Positions 7,949-16,876 are shown, counted from the first letter of the stretch. The stretch: 18,709 nt of DNA from Mucilaginibacter sp. (GCA_014376655.1 JACMRC010000312.1:1-18709), one strand, 5' to 3'. The notes: a model not told the origin generated them from the sequence alone. A program made the numbers and translations.

Positions 7949-9065
7949 CACACACGTAAAAAAGTTTTTTTTCGAAATTGAAACTATACCCGGGGTATTG
8001 CAAACATCCTATTTTCCGTCATTAAACGGCATCCGCGGTATAGCAATAATAATGGTAGTTTTTTCGCATTTAAGGTTAAGCTTTGCAACGCCTTATACTA
8101 CAGTTTTTAATGGTTCGCTCGGTGTATTATTTTTCTTTGTACTCAGCGGTTTTTTAATTACAACATTATGCCTTAAAGAAAAGATCATCACCCATGATAT
8201 CTCTTTAAAAAACTTTTACGTGCGCAGGATATTAAGAATATTCCCGGTTGCTTACTTGTTTATACTGGTAATTATTGCGCTTAACTTTATTTTTAAATTA
8301 AACATAAGCTGGATAAATATTGCCGGCACATCGCTTTACCTCATAAATTTCACTTCCTATTTCAGGAAATATCACCATAGTTACTATACGGGGCATTTTT
8401 GGTCGTTATCAGTCGAGGAGCAGTTTTATTTAATTGTACCTTTTATCCTTAAAAAAAGCTTCAAAACATTCTTGCTGGCTATATTATTTATTGTATTTAT
8501 AATACCTGTAATAATAGGCCTGCAATACCTGTTTATTAGCCTAAATAATAACTATCTGCTATACGCTTTTGCACATTACTTTATAAAATTTCAGCCAATT
8601 GCTGTTGGATGTTTATTTGCTGTAATAGCTTTTAAATATGAGTTTAAGCAGTCTGCCTTAATAAAGGTTATAGCTAATCTTATTGCATTTGCACTGGTAT
8701 TTTTGCTCAGGTATGATGATTTTTTTAGCTTACGCGATATGCTGGTTGGTATTGTGTCGTCATTTTTGATAGCTTACATTATTATATCAAACCTATCGCC
8801 CGGCACCGATTTAATTTTCAAGATTTTAAACAATAAGTTTTTAAACCTGGTAGGTGTGTTATCATACAGCATATATATCTGGCAAGAAATTTTCACGTCT
8901 GATGATGGGAAACTGCCATTTTACATTGGCACATTTCCATTTAACTTAATCTGGATAATAGTAATTAGCGCGCTATCCTATTATTTTTACGAAAGCTATT
9001 TTTTAAAGTTAAAATCAAAATTTTCACGGATAAAAAGTGCCCCGGCAACATCACTTGAAGCATAA
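7941..9065 (+). CDS. Acyltransferase 3 family membrane O-acyltransferase (OafA-like), second of three
   Basis: A 374-residue polytopic inner-membrane acyltransferase. Conserved landmarks are 'SLNGIRGIAIIMVVFSHLRL' (27-46; Arg32, His43), 'GSLGVLFFFVLSGFLI' (58-73), 'NFYVRRILRIFPVAYL' (91-106), 'HFWSLSVEEQFYLIVPF' (152-168) with the Ser-Val-Glu of the family, and C-terminal 'SYSIYIWQEIF'. It probably transfers an acyl group, usually acetyl, to a sugar. The frame is open to a TTG at 7914, but ATG 7941 gives the recurring 8-base overlap (ATGATTAA) with the upstream stop and a normal N-terminus, so I choose it. A run of eight T (7965-7972) lies at codons 9-11. Its 3' end overlaps the next gene. 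Confidence 0.93.
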   Translation: MINTHVKKFFFEIETIPGVLQTSYFPSLNGIRGIAIIMVVFSHLRLSFATPYTTVFNGSLGVLFFFVLSGFLITTLCLKEKIITHDISLKNFYVRRILRIFPVAYLFILVIIALNFIFKLNISWINIAGTSLYLINFTSYFRKYHHSYYTGHFWSLSVEEQFYLIVPFILKKSFKTFLLAILFIVFIIPVIIGLQYLFISLNNNYLLYAFAHYFIKFQPIAVGCLFAVIAFKYEFKQSALIKVIANLIAFALVFLLRYDDFFSLRDMLVGIVSSFLIAYIIISNLSPGTDLIFKILNNKFLNLVGVLSYSIYIWQEIFTSDDGKLPFYIGTFPFNLIWIIVISALSYYFYESYFLKLKSKFSRIKSAPATSLEA

Positions 9066-10287
9066 CGCTAAAAAAATTCTCTTTATAACATCGGGGCAAC
9101 CATCGCTAAACCCCCGCCTGGTTAAAGAGGCCGATGCTTTGGCCGATGCCGGTTATACTGTTACAGTATTGTATATGTATTGGAATAAATGGGGCGTTGC
9201 TTTTGATAAAGAATTAATAGCCACTAAAAAGTGGACGGCAATATGTATAGGCGGAGAGCCGCAACATACAGCTAATCAATATTTGGCCAGCCGGATAATT
9301 TTTAAAGTGGCCCGGCTTGTAAGCCGCAAAACCAAAGGCCGGTTTATGGCTGATATAGCCGCAGCGCGTGCCAGCTATTACTTAATTCGTGAAGCAAAAA
9401 AACATACAGCCGACTTGTACATTGGGCATAACCTGGGTGCGTTGCCTGCGGTTGTCAGGGCCGCTAAAGCTAATAACAGGCCTTGTGGTTTTGATGCCGA
9501 AGATTTTCATCGTTATGAAAACAGCAATGATGATAATAATGATGAGGTAATTTTAAAAATCAGTATAGAGAATAAATATATACCGCAATTAAATTACTTT
9601 ACAACTAGCAGCCTGCAAATAGCTGAAGCATATTCGAAAATATTTGAAGACCTGAAGCCGGTGGTTTTATTAAATGTTTTCCCAAAAAGCAATTTTACAG
9701 TAATTGATAATGATGGCCCGTTAAGGTTATTTTGGTTTTCGCAAACTATTGGGCCAAACCGGGGGCTTGATGATATTATTAGTGCATTGCAGATTTTGAA
9801 TAAAGCAGATTTTGAACTGCATTTATTAGGCGATATATCAACATCGTCAAAAGATTTTATTGATGAGCTAAAAAACAGCGGGGTTAATATTAAATTCCAT
9901 GCCCCCATCCCTCCGGATGAGATAATACCATTTGCCAACCAGTTTGATATAGGCCTGGCGCTTGAAAATAAAGTGCCTGTTAACAGGGATATATGCCTTA
10001 CAAACAAAATATTCACTTACATGCAAGCGGGGTTAGCTATAATTGCCAGTGATACTACCGCTCAAAGATATTTTATAGCCAAAAACCCTACAATAGGGCA
10101 AATTTATACTGGAAAAGATTCGCAGGCAGTGGCCGTGATCATTTCAAATTATTATAAAAAGCCGGCGTTGTTAACAGCTGCTAAAAATGAAGCTTTACGT
10201 TTAGGGCATGAAAAGTATAACTGGGAAGTTGAAAGCGTGAAATTTTTAAAACTTGTGGAAGAAACGCTGTCAACTTCAAATTCATAA
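9037..10287 (+). CDS. GT-B fold glycosyltransferase (GT4-like)
   Basis: A glycosyltransferase of about 416 residues with two Rossmann-like halves. The N-terminal half has 'KILFITSGQPSLNPRLVKEA' (13-32), typical of GT4-like EPS enzymes, and 'LYIGHNLGALPA' (127-138). The C-terminal half has 'RLFWFSQTIGPNRGLDDII' (230-248), 'FELHLLGD' (259-266), and 'LTNKIFTYMQAGLAIIASD' (321-339), the counterpart of the SKxFEYMAxGxPVI donor segment. The start is uncertain: GTG 9037 overlaps the upstream gene by 29 bases, while TTG 9055, six codons later, would give an 11-base overlap more like the other junctions. Residues 162-170 are a low-complexity Asn/Asp stretch. The TAA shares one base with the next ATG. 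Confidence 0.85.
   Translation: MPRQHHLKHNAKKILFITSGQPSLNPRLVKEADALADAGYTVTVLYMYWNKWGVAFDKELIATKKWTAICIGGEPQHTANQYLASRIIFKVARLVSRKTKGRFMADIAAARASYYLIREAKKHTADLYIGHNLGALPAVVRAAKANNRPCGFDAEDFHRYENSNDDNNDEVILKISIENKYIPQLNYFTTSSLQIAEAYSKIFEDLKPVVLLNVFPKSNFTVIDNDGPLRLFWFSQTIGPNRGLDDIISALQILNKADFELHLLGDISTSSKDFIDELKNSGVNIKFHAPIPPDEIIPFANQFDIGLALENKVPVNRDICLTNKIFTYMQAGLAIIASDTTAQRYFIAKNPTIGQIYTGKDSQAVAVIISNYYKKPALLTAAKNEALRLGHEKYNWEVESVKFLKLVEETLSTSNS
9527..9545 (+). repeat. Short GAT/AAT low-complexity tract within a glycosyltransferase gene
   Basis: A GAT/AAT-rich trinucleotide stretch, in frame, encodes an Asn/Asp-rich segment in the surrounding GT-B gene. It lies between the end of the N-terminal domain and the following helix and is probably an exposed loop. 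It is imperfect and short, so length variation by slippage is possible but unproven; any change by whole triplets would keep the frame. Confidence 0.4.
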
Positions 10288-11312
10288 TGCAGCAAAAACA
10301 CGGTCATAACTGGTTTTCGGGTGTCGATAGCATTAGGTTTGTATTGGCATTTATAGTTATGCTATCGCATTTTGATAATGTGTATGCCGAAGCATTAAAA
10401 CGTTCGGCATTTTTACCGGTAAAAGCAGTTGGTGTTTTCCTGGCTAACGCGTTTGATGGAACATCGGCAGTAATTGCTTTTTTTATAATATCGGGCTTTG
10501 TAATTCATTATCCCTGTAAAAACGGCATTAACAATTTGTTGCAATTTTGGGTAAGACGTTTTTTTCGCATCTTAATGCCATTAGCGATTATTCTTACTGC
10601 GGGTACAGCATTTGGGCACCCGGAAAAAACAGTTACCTGGAGCTTATATTGTGAGTTGATATATTATGCTATATATCCGTTATTATTAAAGATAAATTTC
10701 AGCTGGACGACAAAGTTTATAGCAGCCTGGATTGTTGCCGCATTAATAATTTGCATCACTTCCTATCATGATGTATTTGCATTTATTAAACAGACCAATA
10801 ACAATTATCAGGGCTATTATTGGCAGTTTGGCAATTACGTAACCTGGATAATTGGCCTGCCCTGTTGGTTGTTAGGCGTACTGATTGCCGAAAATATAGA
10901 CCAATTAAAAACGGTTGCTTTTAGCAAAGTGGTGCTATACAGGCTGGCTGTATTTACGATTAGCTGTTTTTGCTGCTTTGGTAAATTTCATTTGCATCTG
11001 AGCTATCTGTTAACTATGAATGTATTTGCCTTAATATTATACAAATGGCTGCAAACCGAGATAGTTTATTTTAAAAATAAACAGCCAAACTTAATGCTGG
11101 AAAGAATGGGGAAGTTTTCCTATTCAATGTACTTATGCCACCCTTTAGTACTGGTGTTATTAAAACAATACATCGAGCTAAATAATGGTACTTACCTATT
11201 GATTGTGGCACTTACTGTTTTGTTGGCGCACGTGTTTTATTTATTGATAGAACGGCCATCGCACCAATTGGCAAGAGGTATTAACCAACGATTTTTTTTT
11301 CGAGTTAAGTGA
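10287..11312 (+). CDS. Acyltransferase 3 family membrane O-acyltransferase (OafA-like), third of three, divergent
   Basis: A 341-residue polytopic membrane protein of the acyltransferase 3 family. Seen in order are 'GVDSIRFVLAFIVMLSHFDN' (12-31; Arg17, His28), 'AVIAFFIISGFVIHY' (61-75), 'WVRRFFRILMPLAII' (88-102), 'TWSLYCELIYYAIYPLL' (117-133) and C-terminal 'FSYSMYLCHPLVLVLL'. The fourth motif departs from the usual WSLSxExxFY by having Tyr-Cys before Glu123; the Glu itself is kept. The protein is slightly short for the family. It is expected to acylate a sugar of the polysaccharide. ATG 10287 shares its A with the preceding TAA. A run of nine T (11292-11300) sits four codons before the stop, and the TGA overlaps the next gene's GTG. 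Confidence 0.9.
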   Translation: MQQKHGHNWFSGVDSIRFVLAFIVMLSHFDNVYAEALKRSAFLPVKAVGVFLANAFDGTSAVIAFFIISGFVIHYPCKNGINNLLQFWVRRFFRILMPLAIILTAGTAFGHPEKTVTWSLYCELIYYAIYPLLLKINFSWTTKFIAAWIVAALIICITSYHDVFAFIKQTNNNYQGYYWQFGNYVTWIIGLPCWLLGVLIAENIDQLKTVAFSKVVLYRLAVFTISCFCCFGKFHLHLSYLLTMNVFALILYKWLQTEIVYFKNKQPNLMLERMGKFSYSMYLCHPLVLVLLKQYIELNNGTYLLIVALTVLLAHVFYLLIERPSHQLARGINQRFFFRVK

Positions 11313-12583
11313 AACGCCTGCTTATCATTTCGCCTTATTTTGCACCGTTAAATACCCCCGATATGCAGCGGGTGCGTACAAGCCTACCCTATTTTAAAGA
11401 AAATGGTTGGGAAGCAGAAATTGTAACTGTAGATGCACAATATTGCGATATGCCAACCGACGAGCTTCTGTTGCAAACAATACCGGCCGACATAAAAATA
11501 CATACCGTAAAAGCCTTAAAAAAGAGCCTTACTTCTAAGTTTGGCTTCGGGGCTATAGCTTTCCGGTCATATTGGTTTTATCGTAAAAAGGTTGATGAGT
11601 TGTTGAAAGCGAAGAAATTTGATCTAATCTATTTTTCAACCACGCAGTTCCCAATATGTGTATTAGGCGCTCATTGGAAAAAGCAGTTTAACGTACCATA
11701 CGTTATAGATATGCAGGACCCCTGGTACTCCACTTATTATAACGATAAAAAACAACAACCGCCCAAATATAAATTGATATACACCTTGCATAAATACCTT
11801 GAAGCTATTGCAATGAAACAAGTTGGGGGCTTAATAAGTGTATCTGAAAGTTATATTACTGATCTTAAAAACAGGTATTCGCAAATAAAGAACCTTCCTT
11901 CGGCTACAATTACTTTTGGGAGTTTTGAGCCAGATATGGATCTCGCCATCAAGAATCGGTCGGCCTTTACTAATTTATTAGATCCCGGCTGTAAGAATGT
12001 AGTTTATATTGGCCGTGGGGGTGCCGACATGCACAATGCTATAACACCGCTTTTTAAAGCATTTAAACAACTGATAACAGCGCAGCCTGGCTATTACAGC
12101 AACATAAAATTATATTTTATTGGTACCAGCTACGCACCTAAAGGGCAGGGCAAATTAACTATATTGCCGCTAGCCCGGCAGCTTGGTATTGAAAACAATG
12201 TAATTGAAATTACAGACAGGATAAGCTATTTCCATTCGCTGGTTACTTTATTGCAGGCTGATGCTTTGTTTATACCGGGGTCTGATGATCCGAGGTATTC
12301 ACCTTCAAAATTGTATCCTTACTTGTTGGCTAAAAAACCATTATTAGCTATTTTCAATCCCTTAAGCCCGGCACTAAATATTTTAGCGGAGTGCGGTATA
12401 CATGCTTACAGTTATGATACTTTTGCTATTGAAACACAGGTGCAACCTTTTTTTACAAATTTAATTAATGGTGGTATTAGCGTTTCTGAATATAATGAAG
12501 ATGGCATTAAAAAGCACACTGCAAAAAATATGACCAAAATGCAATGCGATTTGTTTAACCAGGTTTTAGCTACAACAAACTAA
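11309..12583 (+). CDS. GT-B fold glycosyltransferase (GT4-like, long form)
   Basis: A 424-residue protein with a GT4-like build. The N-terminus 'RLLIISPYFAPLNTPDMQRV' (3-22) and 'GWEAEIVTV' (33-41) are typical of WbuB-like EPS glycosyltransferases, as are 'PYVIDMQDPWY' (130-140) and 'GGLISVSESYITDL' (173-186). The donor half shows 'VVYIGRGGADMHNAI' (231-245) and 'DPRYSPSKLYPYLLAKKPLL' (327-346), an SKxYxYLxxxKP version of the usual donor motif that lacks the full E-x7-E. No membrane segment is evident. The GTG start at 11309 makes a 4-base GTGA overlap with the acyltransferase stop. The final TAA shares one base with the next ATG. Donor and acceptor are unknown. Confidence 0.87.
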   Translation: MKRLLIISPYFAPLNTPDMQRVRTSLPYFKENGWEAEIVTVDAQYCDMPTDELLLQTIPADIKIHTVKALKKSLTSKFGFGAIAFRSYWFYRKKVDELLKAKKFDLIYFSTTQFPICVLGAHWKKQFNVPYVIDMQDPWYSTYYNDKKQQPPKYKLIYTLHKYLEAIAMKQVGGLISVSESYITDLKNRYSQIKNLPSATITFGSFEPDMDLAIKNRSAFTNLLDPGCKNVVYIGRGGADMHNAITPLFKAFKQLITAQPGYYSNIKLYFIGTSYAPKGQGKLTILPLARQLGIENNVIEITDRISYFHSLVTLLQADALFIPGSDDPRYSPSKLYPYLLAKKPLLAIFNPLSPALNILAECGIHAYSYDTFAIETQVQPFFTNLINGGISVSEYNEDGIKKHTAKNMTKMQCDLFNQVLATTN

Positions 12584-13737
12584 TGCGATTAGCAATTATC
12601 ACCACCCACCCTATACAATATTATGCCCCGGTATTTAAACTACTGGCCCAACAGGCAGAAGTAAAGGTTTTTTATACCTGGGGAGAAGCCTCTATAGAAA
12701 AACACGACCCCGGTTTTGATAAAACTATAAAGTGGGATATTAATCTTTTAGATGGCTATGATTATCAATGGCTGCAAAACACATCCGGCGACCCGGGTTC
12801 GCACCATTTTAATGGTATCGTAAACCCCACTATAATTGCGGATATTGAGGCATGGAAGCCGGATACTGTATTAGTTTACGGGTGGGCTTATAAAAGCCAT
12901 TTAAACGTAATGCGGTATTTTAAAAATAAAATACCGGTACTTTTCCGTGGCGACTCTACGCTACTTGATGAAAAGCCAGGGCTTAAAAACGCGATCAGGT
13001 CGATCTATCTAAAATGGGTATATAACACGGTGGATTACGCCCTTTATACCGGTATAAACAATAAAGCCTATTTTAAAAAATATGGCTTGCGAGACGATCA
13101 ATTGATTTTTGCACCACATGCTGTTGATAACGACAGGTTTGCTGATCCAAAAGAAAAAGAAGCCGCTAAATTAAAGCGCCTGTTTGGGCTTGATGCAGAT
13201 AGTATAGTTATACTTTTTGCGGGGAAGCTGGAGGTTAAAAAAAATCCTGCCCTATTACTAAAAGCATTTACTAATTTAGGTGCAACTAATACACACTTAC
13301 TTATTGTAGGAAACGGCGTTTTAAAAGATGATTTGAAACAGCAGGCCATGTCAAATCCAAACATCCATTTTATGGATTTTAAAAATCAAACCTACATGCC
13401 CATTATTTACCAGGCTTGTGATATTTTTTGCTTACCATCAAAAGGGCCCGGCGAAACGTGGGGGCTGGCTGTTAATGAAGCAATGGCGTGTAGTAAAGTT
13501 GTTTTGGTGTCTGATAAAGCCGGTTGTGCTGCAGACCTTGTAAAACCTAACCAAAATGGAATGGTATTCACAGCAGGATCTGTTAAAGACATTAGCGAAA
13601 AATTGGCTTACCTGGTTAACAAAGGAAAAACAGAACTTGCGCAGATGGGCAAAGACTCCAAAATAATAATAGAAGACTGGAATTTAATAAACCAGGCCAA
13701 TGCTATTGTAAATTATAAAAATGGAAGAAACCAGTAA
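12583..13737 (+). CDS. Glycosyltransferase family 4 (GT-B fold)
   Basis: A 384-residue GT4 enzyme. It begins 'RLAIITTHPIQYYAPVFKLL' (2-21), a signature start for a GT4 subgroup common in EPS clusters, and contains 'LFRGDSTLL' (120-128) in the acceptor half. The donor half carries 'ILFAGKLEVKKNPALLLKAF' (210-229), 'HLLIVGNG' (238-245), and the E-x7-E motif 'ETWGLAVNEAMAC' (E291, E299). The protein is soluble with probable peripheral membrane association. ATG 12583 overlaps the previous TAA by one base (TAATG). The last 17 bases overlap the start of the Wzy-like polymerase, so this enzyme is linked to the polymerase module and may build the repeat unit that is polymerised. Confidence 0.93.
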   Translation: MRLAIITTHPIQYYAPVFKLLAQQAEVKVFYTWGEASIEKHDPGFDKTIKWDINLLDGYDYQWLQNTSGDPGSHHFNGIVNPTIIADIEAWKPDTVLVYGWAYKSHLNVMRYFKNKIPVLFRGDSTLLDEKPGLKNAIRSIYLKWVYNTVDYALYTGINNKAYFKKYGLRDDQLIFAPHAVDNDRFADPKEKEAAKLKRLFGLDADSIVILFAGKLEVKKNPALLLKAFTNLGATNTHLLIVGNGVLKDDLKQQAMSNPNIHFMDFKNQTYMPIIYQACDIFCLPSKGPGETWGLAVNEAMACSKVVLVSDKAGCAADLVKPNQNGMVFTAGSVKDISEKLAYLVNKGKTELAQMGKDSKIIIEDWNLINQANAIVNYKNGRNQ

Positions 13738-15127
13738 ATCTTTTGAGCGGTACCTGATATTATATGTACCATGGGTATTGGCAATACTATTAAAAAGCTC
13801 TCCGACAATATCTTACTTTACTGCATGGTTCGGATCATTCGCTATATTTTTTGTTTGTTATAGTGGTTGGATCAAGCCATTACCTAAAGACAGGGCCATA
13901 GGTGCGCAATTAATGCGACCGATATTTTTAGTACAAATAATATTTGTTGGTTACATGGCCTGTAGTTCTATATTTTACTTTTGCGGCCTTTTAGGTATTA
14001 TAGATAACAGTGGTTTAGCTACGTTTATTGTTGATAATGAAAACGTTGAACTTGCCGCTCAGTGTCAGCGGTATTACGTTTTAGGACATGCTTCATTTGT
14101 AACCGGCCTGGTATTATCAATGAAATATCCTATTAAACAAAAATATAAGGTTAGTAATGAAAAACTGGCCAATGTTTTATTAATGATGGCTATTATATTT
14201 TTGCCGGTATCATACCTTGCCGGGCACACAAATGGTTTAGAACAATTTTATTTTCAGTTTACTTCCTTAAGTTTTATTGCCGGCACATTGGCCCTTGCAT
14301 TTGCAATACCCTTAAATAAAGTTTTTAATACTATTTTTTGCTTGTTTTTATACTTCACTAACTTTTACCAGGCACTAACATCGGGCTTTAAAGAGCCTAT
14401 TATCGTCAGTACTCTTGTATTAGGTGTTTTTTTATATCCTACCTATAAGCGCATTGTGTTAATGACATTTTTACCTATGTTATTGCTGCTATTTATGTAT
14501 TTACCAACCTATAACCACATTTTTCGTGAAAATGCATGGGGCAGTGATAATGTTAATGCCGATGATGCCTACAAACTTGCGCTTGATGCCGCGTTAAGTG
14601 ATGAGTCGCAGGAAGATACTAATTTGGGTTTTTTAATATATCGCCTTAGTGAGATAGATATGTTTACCGGGTATGTAAGATCATCGCCTACATACGTAGA
14701 TTTTTATGGTTTAGAATTAGTAAAGCAATCATTAATTGCCATTGTACCGCGCGTGTTTTGGCCTGAAAAGCCAATTACCGAAGACCTGGTGATGGAACGG
14801 GTATATAATTCTGGTGTTATACGGCGGGGGTCTTCTGTTTCGGCTAAACCTGCTTATATTGTAGATGGATATTTGTCGGCCGGTGCATTTGGGGTGTTTT
14901 TATCATTACTTGTTTATGGGGCTGCGGTGCAATTAATATCGCAAAAAGCTGAACAATTGTTTGGAGGATATATATTAGGTACGGCCTTAATATTTTCTGG
15001 CCTGTTTCAAATTTTTTGGCGCGGTTTAAGCTTTGAGTTTTTACTTAATTCTGTTTTTTGGAGTTTCATTACCATGATAGTTTTGAGCAGGGTACTTAGG
15101 GCACAAAATATTTTAGAAGACATTTGA
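13721..15127 (+). CDS. Wzy-like polysaccharide polymerase / O-antigen ligase-type membrane protein, probably exosortase-associated
   Basis: A 468-residue membrane protein with roughly ten hydrophobic segments and one large hydrophilic loop at about residues 262-380, the layout of Wzy/WaaL-type proteins. That loop contains 'LIYRLSEIDMFTGYV' (305-319) and ends in 'IVPRVFWPEKP' (341-351), a phrase commonly seen as (I/V)PRxxWPxKP in EPS polymerase-like proteins, followed by 'VDGYLSAGAFGVFL' (381-394). It would join lipid-linked repeat units in the periplasm. Two to five genes downstream lie a GT4 and an exosortase. I recall, without being able to verify it here, that RefSeq recognises an 'exosortase Y-associated Wzy-like' family, and this is a good candidate. 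ATG 13721 overlaps the GT4 gene by 17 bases. Confidence 0.85.
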   Translation: MEETSKSFERYLILYVPWVLAILLKSSPTISYFTAWFGSFAIFFVCYSGWIKPLPKDRAIGAQLMRPIFLVQIIFVGYMACSSIFYFCGLLGIIDNSGLATFIVDNENVELAAQCQRYYVLGHASFVTGLVLSMKYPIKQKYKVSNEKLANVLLMMAIIFLPVSYLAGHTNGLEQFYFQFTSLSFIAGTLALAFAIPLNKVFNTIFCLFLYFTNFYQALTSGFKEPIIVSTLVLGVFLYPTYKRIVLMTFLPMLLLLFMYLPTYNHIFRENAWGSDNVNADDAYKLALDAALSDESQEDTNLGFLIYRLSEIDMFTGYVRSSPTYVDFYGLELVKQSLIAIVPRVFWPEKPITEDLVMERVYNSGVIRRGSSVSAKPAYIVDGYLSAGAFGVFLSLLVYGAAVQLISQKAEQLFGGYILGTALIFSGLFQIFWRGLSFEFLLNSVFWSFITMIVLSRVLRAQNILEDI

Positions 15128-16263
15128 ATATTCTGCAAATTAATGCGTCCTACAAACCGGCTTATATTTATGGCGGGCCTACCATGTCTGTAGCTAAACT
15201 AAGCGAGCAACTGGTAGATGCAGGTAATAAGGTAACGGTTTTTACAACTACTGCTAATGGCAAATACGAATTAGCTATCGAACCCAATAAACCAACACTG
15301 GTAGACGGCGTTTGGGTAACCTATTTTAAACGTATTACCAAAGACCATAGTCACTTTTCGCCCGGTCTTTTAATTAAACTTTGGCGGGATGTGCGTGGGT
15401 TTGATATTGTACATATCCATGCATGGTGGAATTTAGTTTCTGTATTTTCTGCGTTCATTGCCTTAGTAAGGAAGGTACCTGTAGTCATTTCGCCACGCGG
15501 GACATTAAGCGATTATTCTTTCCAAAACAAAAACAGCGCAGTTAAAAGTTTGATACATAATTTTTTAGGCAAGAGCCTATTAAAACGATCATATCTGCAT
15601 GCCACATCTGTCGCCGAGAAAAAAGCGCTGTTAAATATTATAAAACCCATTGAGCTATTTGATATAGCTAACTTCGTTAAAATAGCACAGCAACCAGCCT
15701 CAAAAAAATCACCAGGGCCAATTTTAAAATTGCTCTTTTTATCAAGAATTGAAGAAAAGAAAGGGTTAGATGTTTTATTACAAGCGTTACCCCGCCTAAG
15801 TATCCCATACCATTTAACCATTGCAGGCCATGGTGACGAAAATTATATAAGCATATTAAAAAACATAGCCCATTATAACCATAGCGATACTAATATAAGC
15901 TGGATAGGTTTTCAAAACGAAAATAAATTTGATGTTTTTAGCGATCATGATCTGTTGGTGTTACCTTCATATAATGAAAACTTTGGCAATGTGATTATTG
16001 AAAGCCTGAGCACAGGCACACCCGTATTGATAAGCGAGCATGTTGGCCTGGCAGATTATGTTACTGAAAACAACTTAGGCTGGATCTGTCAAACAACACC
16101 ACAATCTGTAAGCGATATTATAAATGATATAGCTACTAACGGTATGGATAAGTTAGCTAATATTACTATTAGCGCGCCCGAAATTATTCATCGTGATTTT
16201 GATGATGACCAATTAATTAAAAAATATATAGATATGTATCAGCAAATTATTGATAATGGCTGA
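15124..16263 (+). CDS. Glycosyltransferase family 4, probable XrtY-associated type
   Basis: A 379-residue retaining GT4 enzyme. The N-terminus 'ILQINASYKPAYIYGGPTMS' (3-22) contains the acceptor-side GG loop; 'VHIHAWWN' (96-103) and 'VVISPRGTLSDY' (120-131) follow. The donor domain has 'LLFLSRIEEKKGLDVLLQA' (203-221), 'LTIAGHGDE' (231-239), and the E-x7-E motif 'ENFGNVIIES' (E285, E293). The start is TTG 15124, giving a TTGA overlap with the polymerase stop and placing the conserved strand at residue 2. From memory, a family called 'XrtY-associated glycosyltransferase XYAG1' has this N-terminal signature and the same neighbourhood; I cannot confirm the match. It is probably dedicated to the polymer handled by the adjacent polymerase and exosortase. 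Confidence 0.9.
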   Translation: MNILQINASYKPAYIYGGPTMSVAKLSEQLVDAGNKVTVFTTTANGKYELAIEPNKPTLVDGVWVTYFKRITKDHSHFSPGLLIKLWRDVRGFDIVHIHAWWNLVSVFSAFIALVRKVPVVISPRGTLSDYSFQNKNSAVKSLIHNFLGKSLLKRSYLHATSVAEKKALLNIIKPIELFDIANFVKIAQQPASKKSPGPILKLLFLSRIEEKKGLDVLLQALPRLSIPYHLTIAGHGDENYISILKNIAHYNHSDTNISWIGFQNENKFDVFSDHDLLVLPSYNENFGNVIIESLSTGTPVLISEHVGLADYVTENNLGWICQTTPQSVSDIINDIATNGMDKLANITISAPEIIHRDFDDDQLIKKYIDMYQQIIDNG

Positions 16264-16876
16264 GTATAAAGATTACGGCTTTAGCGAAAGTGCACCAGCT
16301 CATACTTTTCAATACTTACAAGAGCCTATATTGGGGCTGCTTAGCAACGACATTTGCCGGTGTATTTTGGATTTGGGTTGCGGCAACGGCTACCTGGTAA
16401 ACTATTTAATAAGTAAAGGTTATAATGCTTTTGGTACCGATGCATCTGCCGAGGGCATAGCAATTGCAAAGAAAACACACCCGGATAGGTTTTTTCTACA
16501 AGATCTATCAACAGGTAAATTGCCCAATGAACTACAGGCTAAAAAATTTGACATCATTATATCAACAGAAGTTATTGAGCATTTGTATGATCCCGAAAGC
16601 TTTATAAACTTTTGCAAAAAGGTAATAATAAACGGCGGCGAAATTATCATATCTACCCCCTACCACGGCTATTTAAAAAACTTAATGCTTAGCCTGTTTG
16701 ATAAATGGGATAGCCACTTAAACCCGATGTGGCATGGCGGCCATATTAAACTATGGTCAAGAAAAACATTAAGTAATGCTTTGATAAATGCCGGGTTTAC
16801 CAATATTGAATTTAAAGGTTGCGGCAGAATGCCGTACTTTTGGAAATCCATGATCATTAAAGCCAGGTTGATTTGA
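16256..16876 (+). CDS. Class I SAM-dependent methyltransferase (Methyltransf_23-like)
   Basis: A 206-residue Rossmann-fold methyltransferase. Motif I is 'LDLGCGNG' (38-45), the adenosine-binding acid is Asp62 in 'FGTDAS', a 'QDLSTGKLP' loop lies at 82-90, and 'ISTEVIEHLYDPE' (102-114) is the motif IV region. 'STPYHGYLKNLMLSLFDKW' (133-151) and an HxGGH-like 'WHGGHIKLWS' (159-168) resemble methyltransferases of the UbiG/sugar-methylating type. The frame is open to TTG 16250, but ATG 16256 makes the recurring 8-base overlap with the upstream stop and is preferred. It is located between two glycosyltransferases of the polymerase-exosortase module, so a role in methylating the glycan, or a terminal sugar that limits chain growth, is likely but inferred. 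Confidence 0.9.
   Translation: MAEYKDYGFSESAPAHTFQYLQEPILGLLSNDICRCILDLGCGNGYLVNYLISKGYNAFGTDASAEGIAIAKKTHPDRFFLQDLSTGKLPNELQAKKFDIIISTEVIEHLYDPESFINFCKKVIINGGEIIISTPYHGYLKNLMLSLFDKWDSHLNPMWHGGHIKLWSRKTLSNALINAGFTNIEFKGCGRMPYFWKSMIIKARLI

Noticed and set aside
9594..10016. 140-residue open frame on the minus strand
   Set aside because: It lies wholly within a well-supported + strand GT-B gene, has no recognisable motif, and its Ser/Asn/Ile-rich make-up is that of an antisense shadow of AT-rich coding sequence.
11292..11300. T9 tract as a possible intrinsic terminator
   Set aside because: It lies inside coding sequence, and I see no GC-rich hairpin directly upstream; the next gene overlaps and continues the operon.
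15513..15821. 102-residue open frame on the minus strand
   Set aside because: It is antisense to the GT4 gene at 15124-16263, which has complete motifs; the minus product has no recognisable domain.
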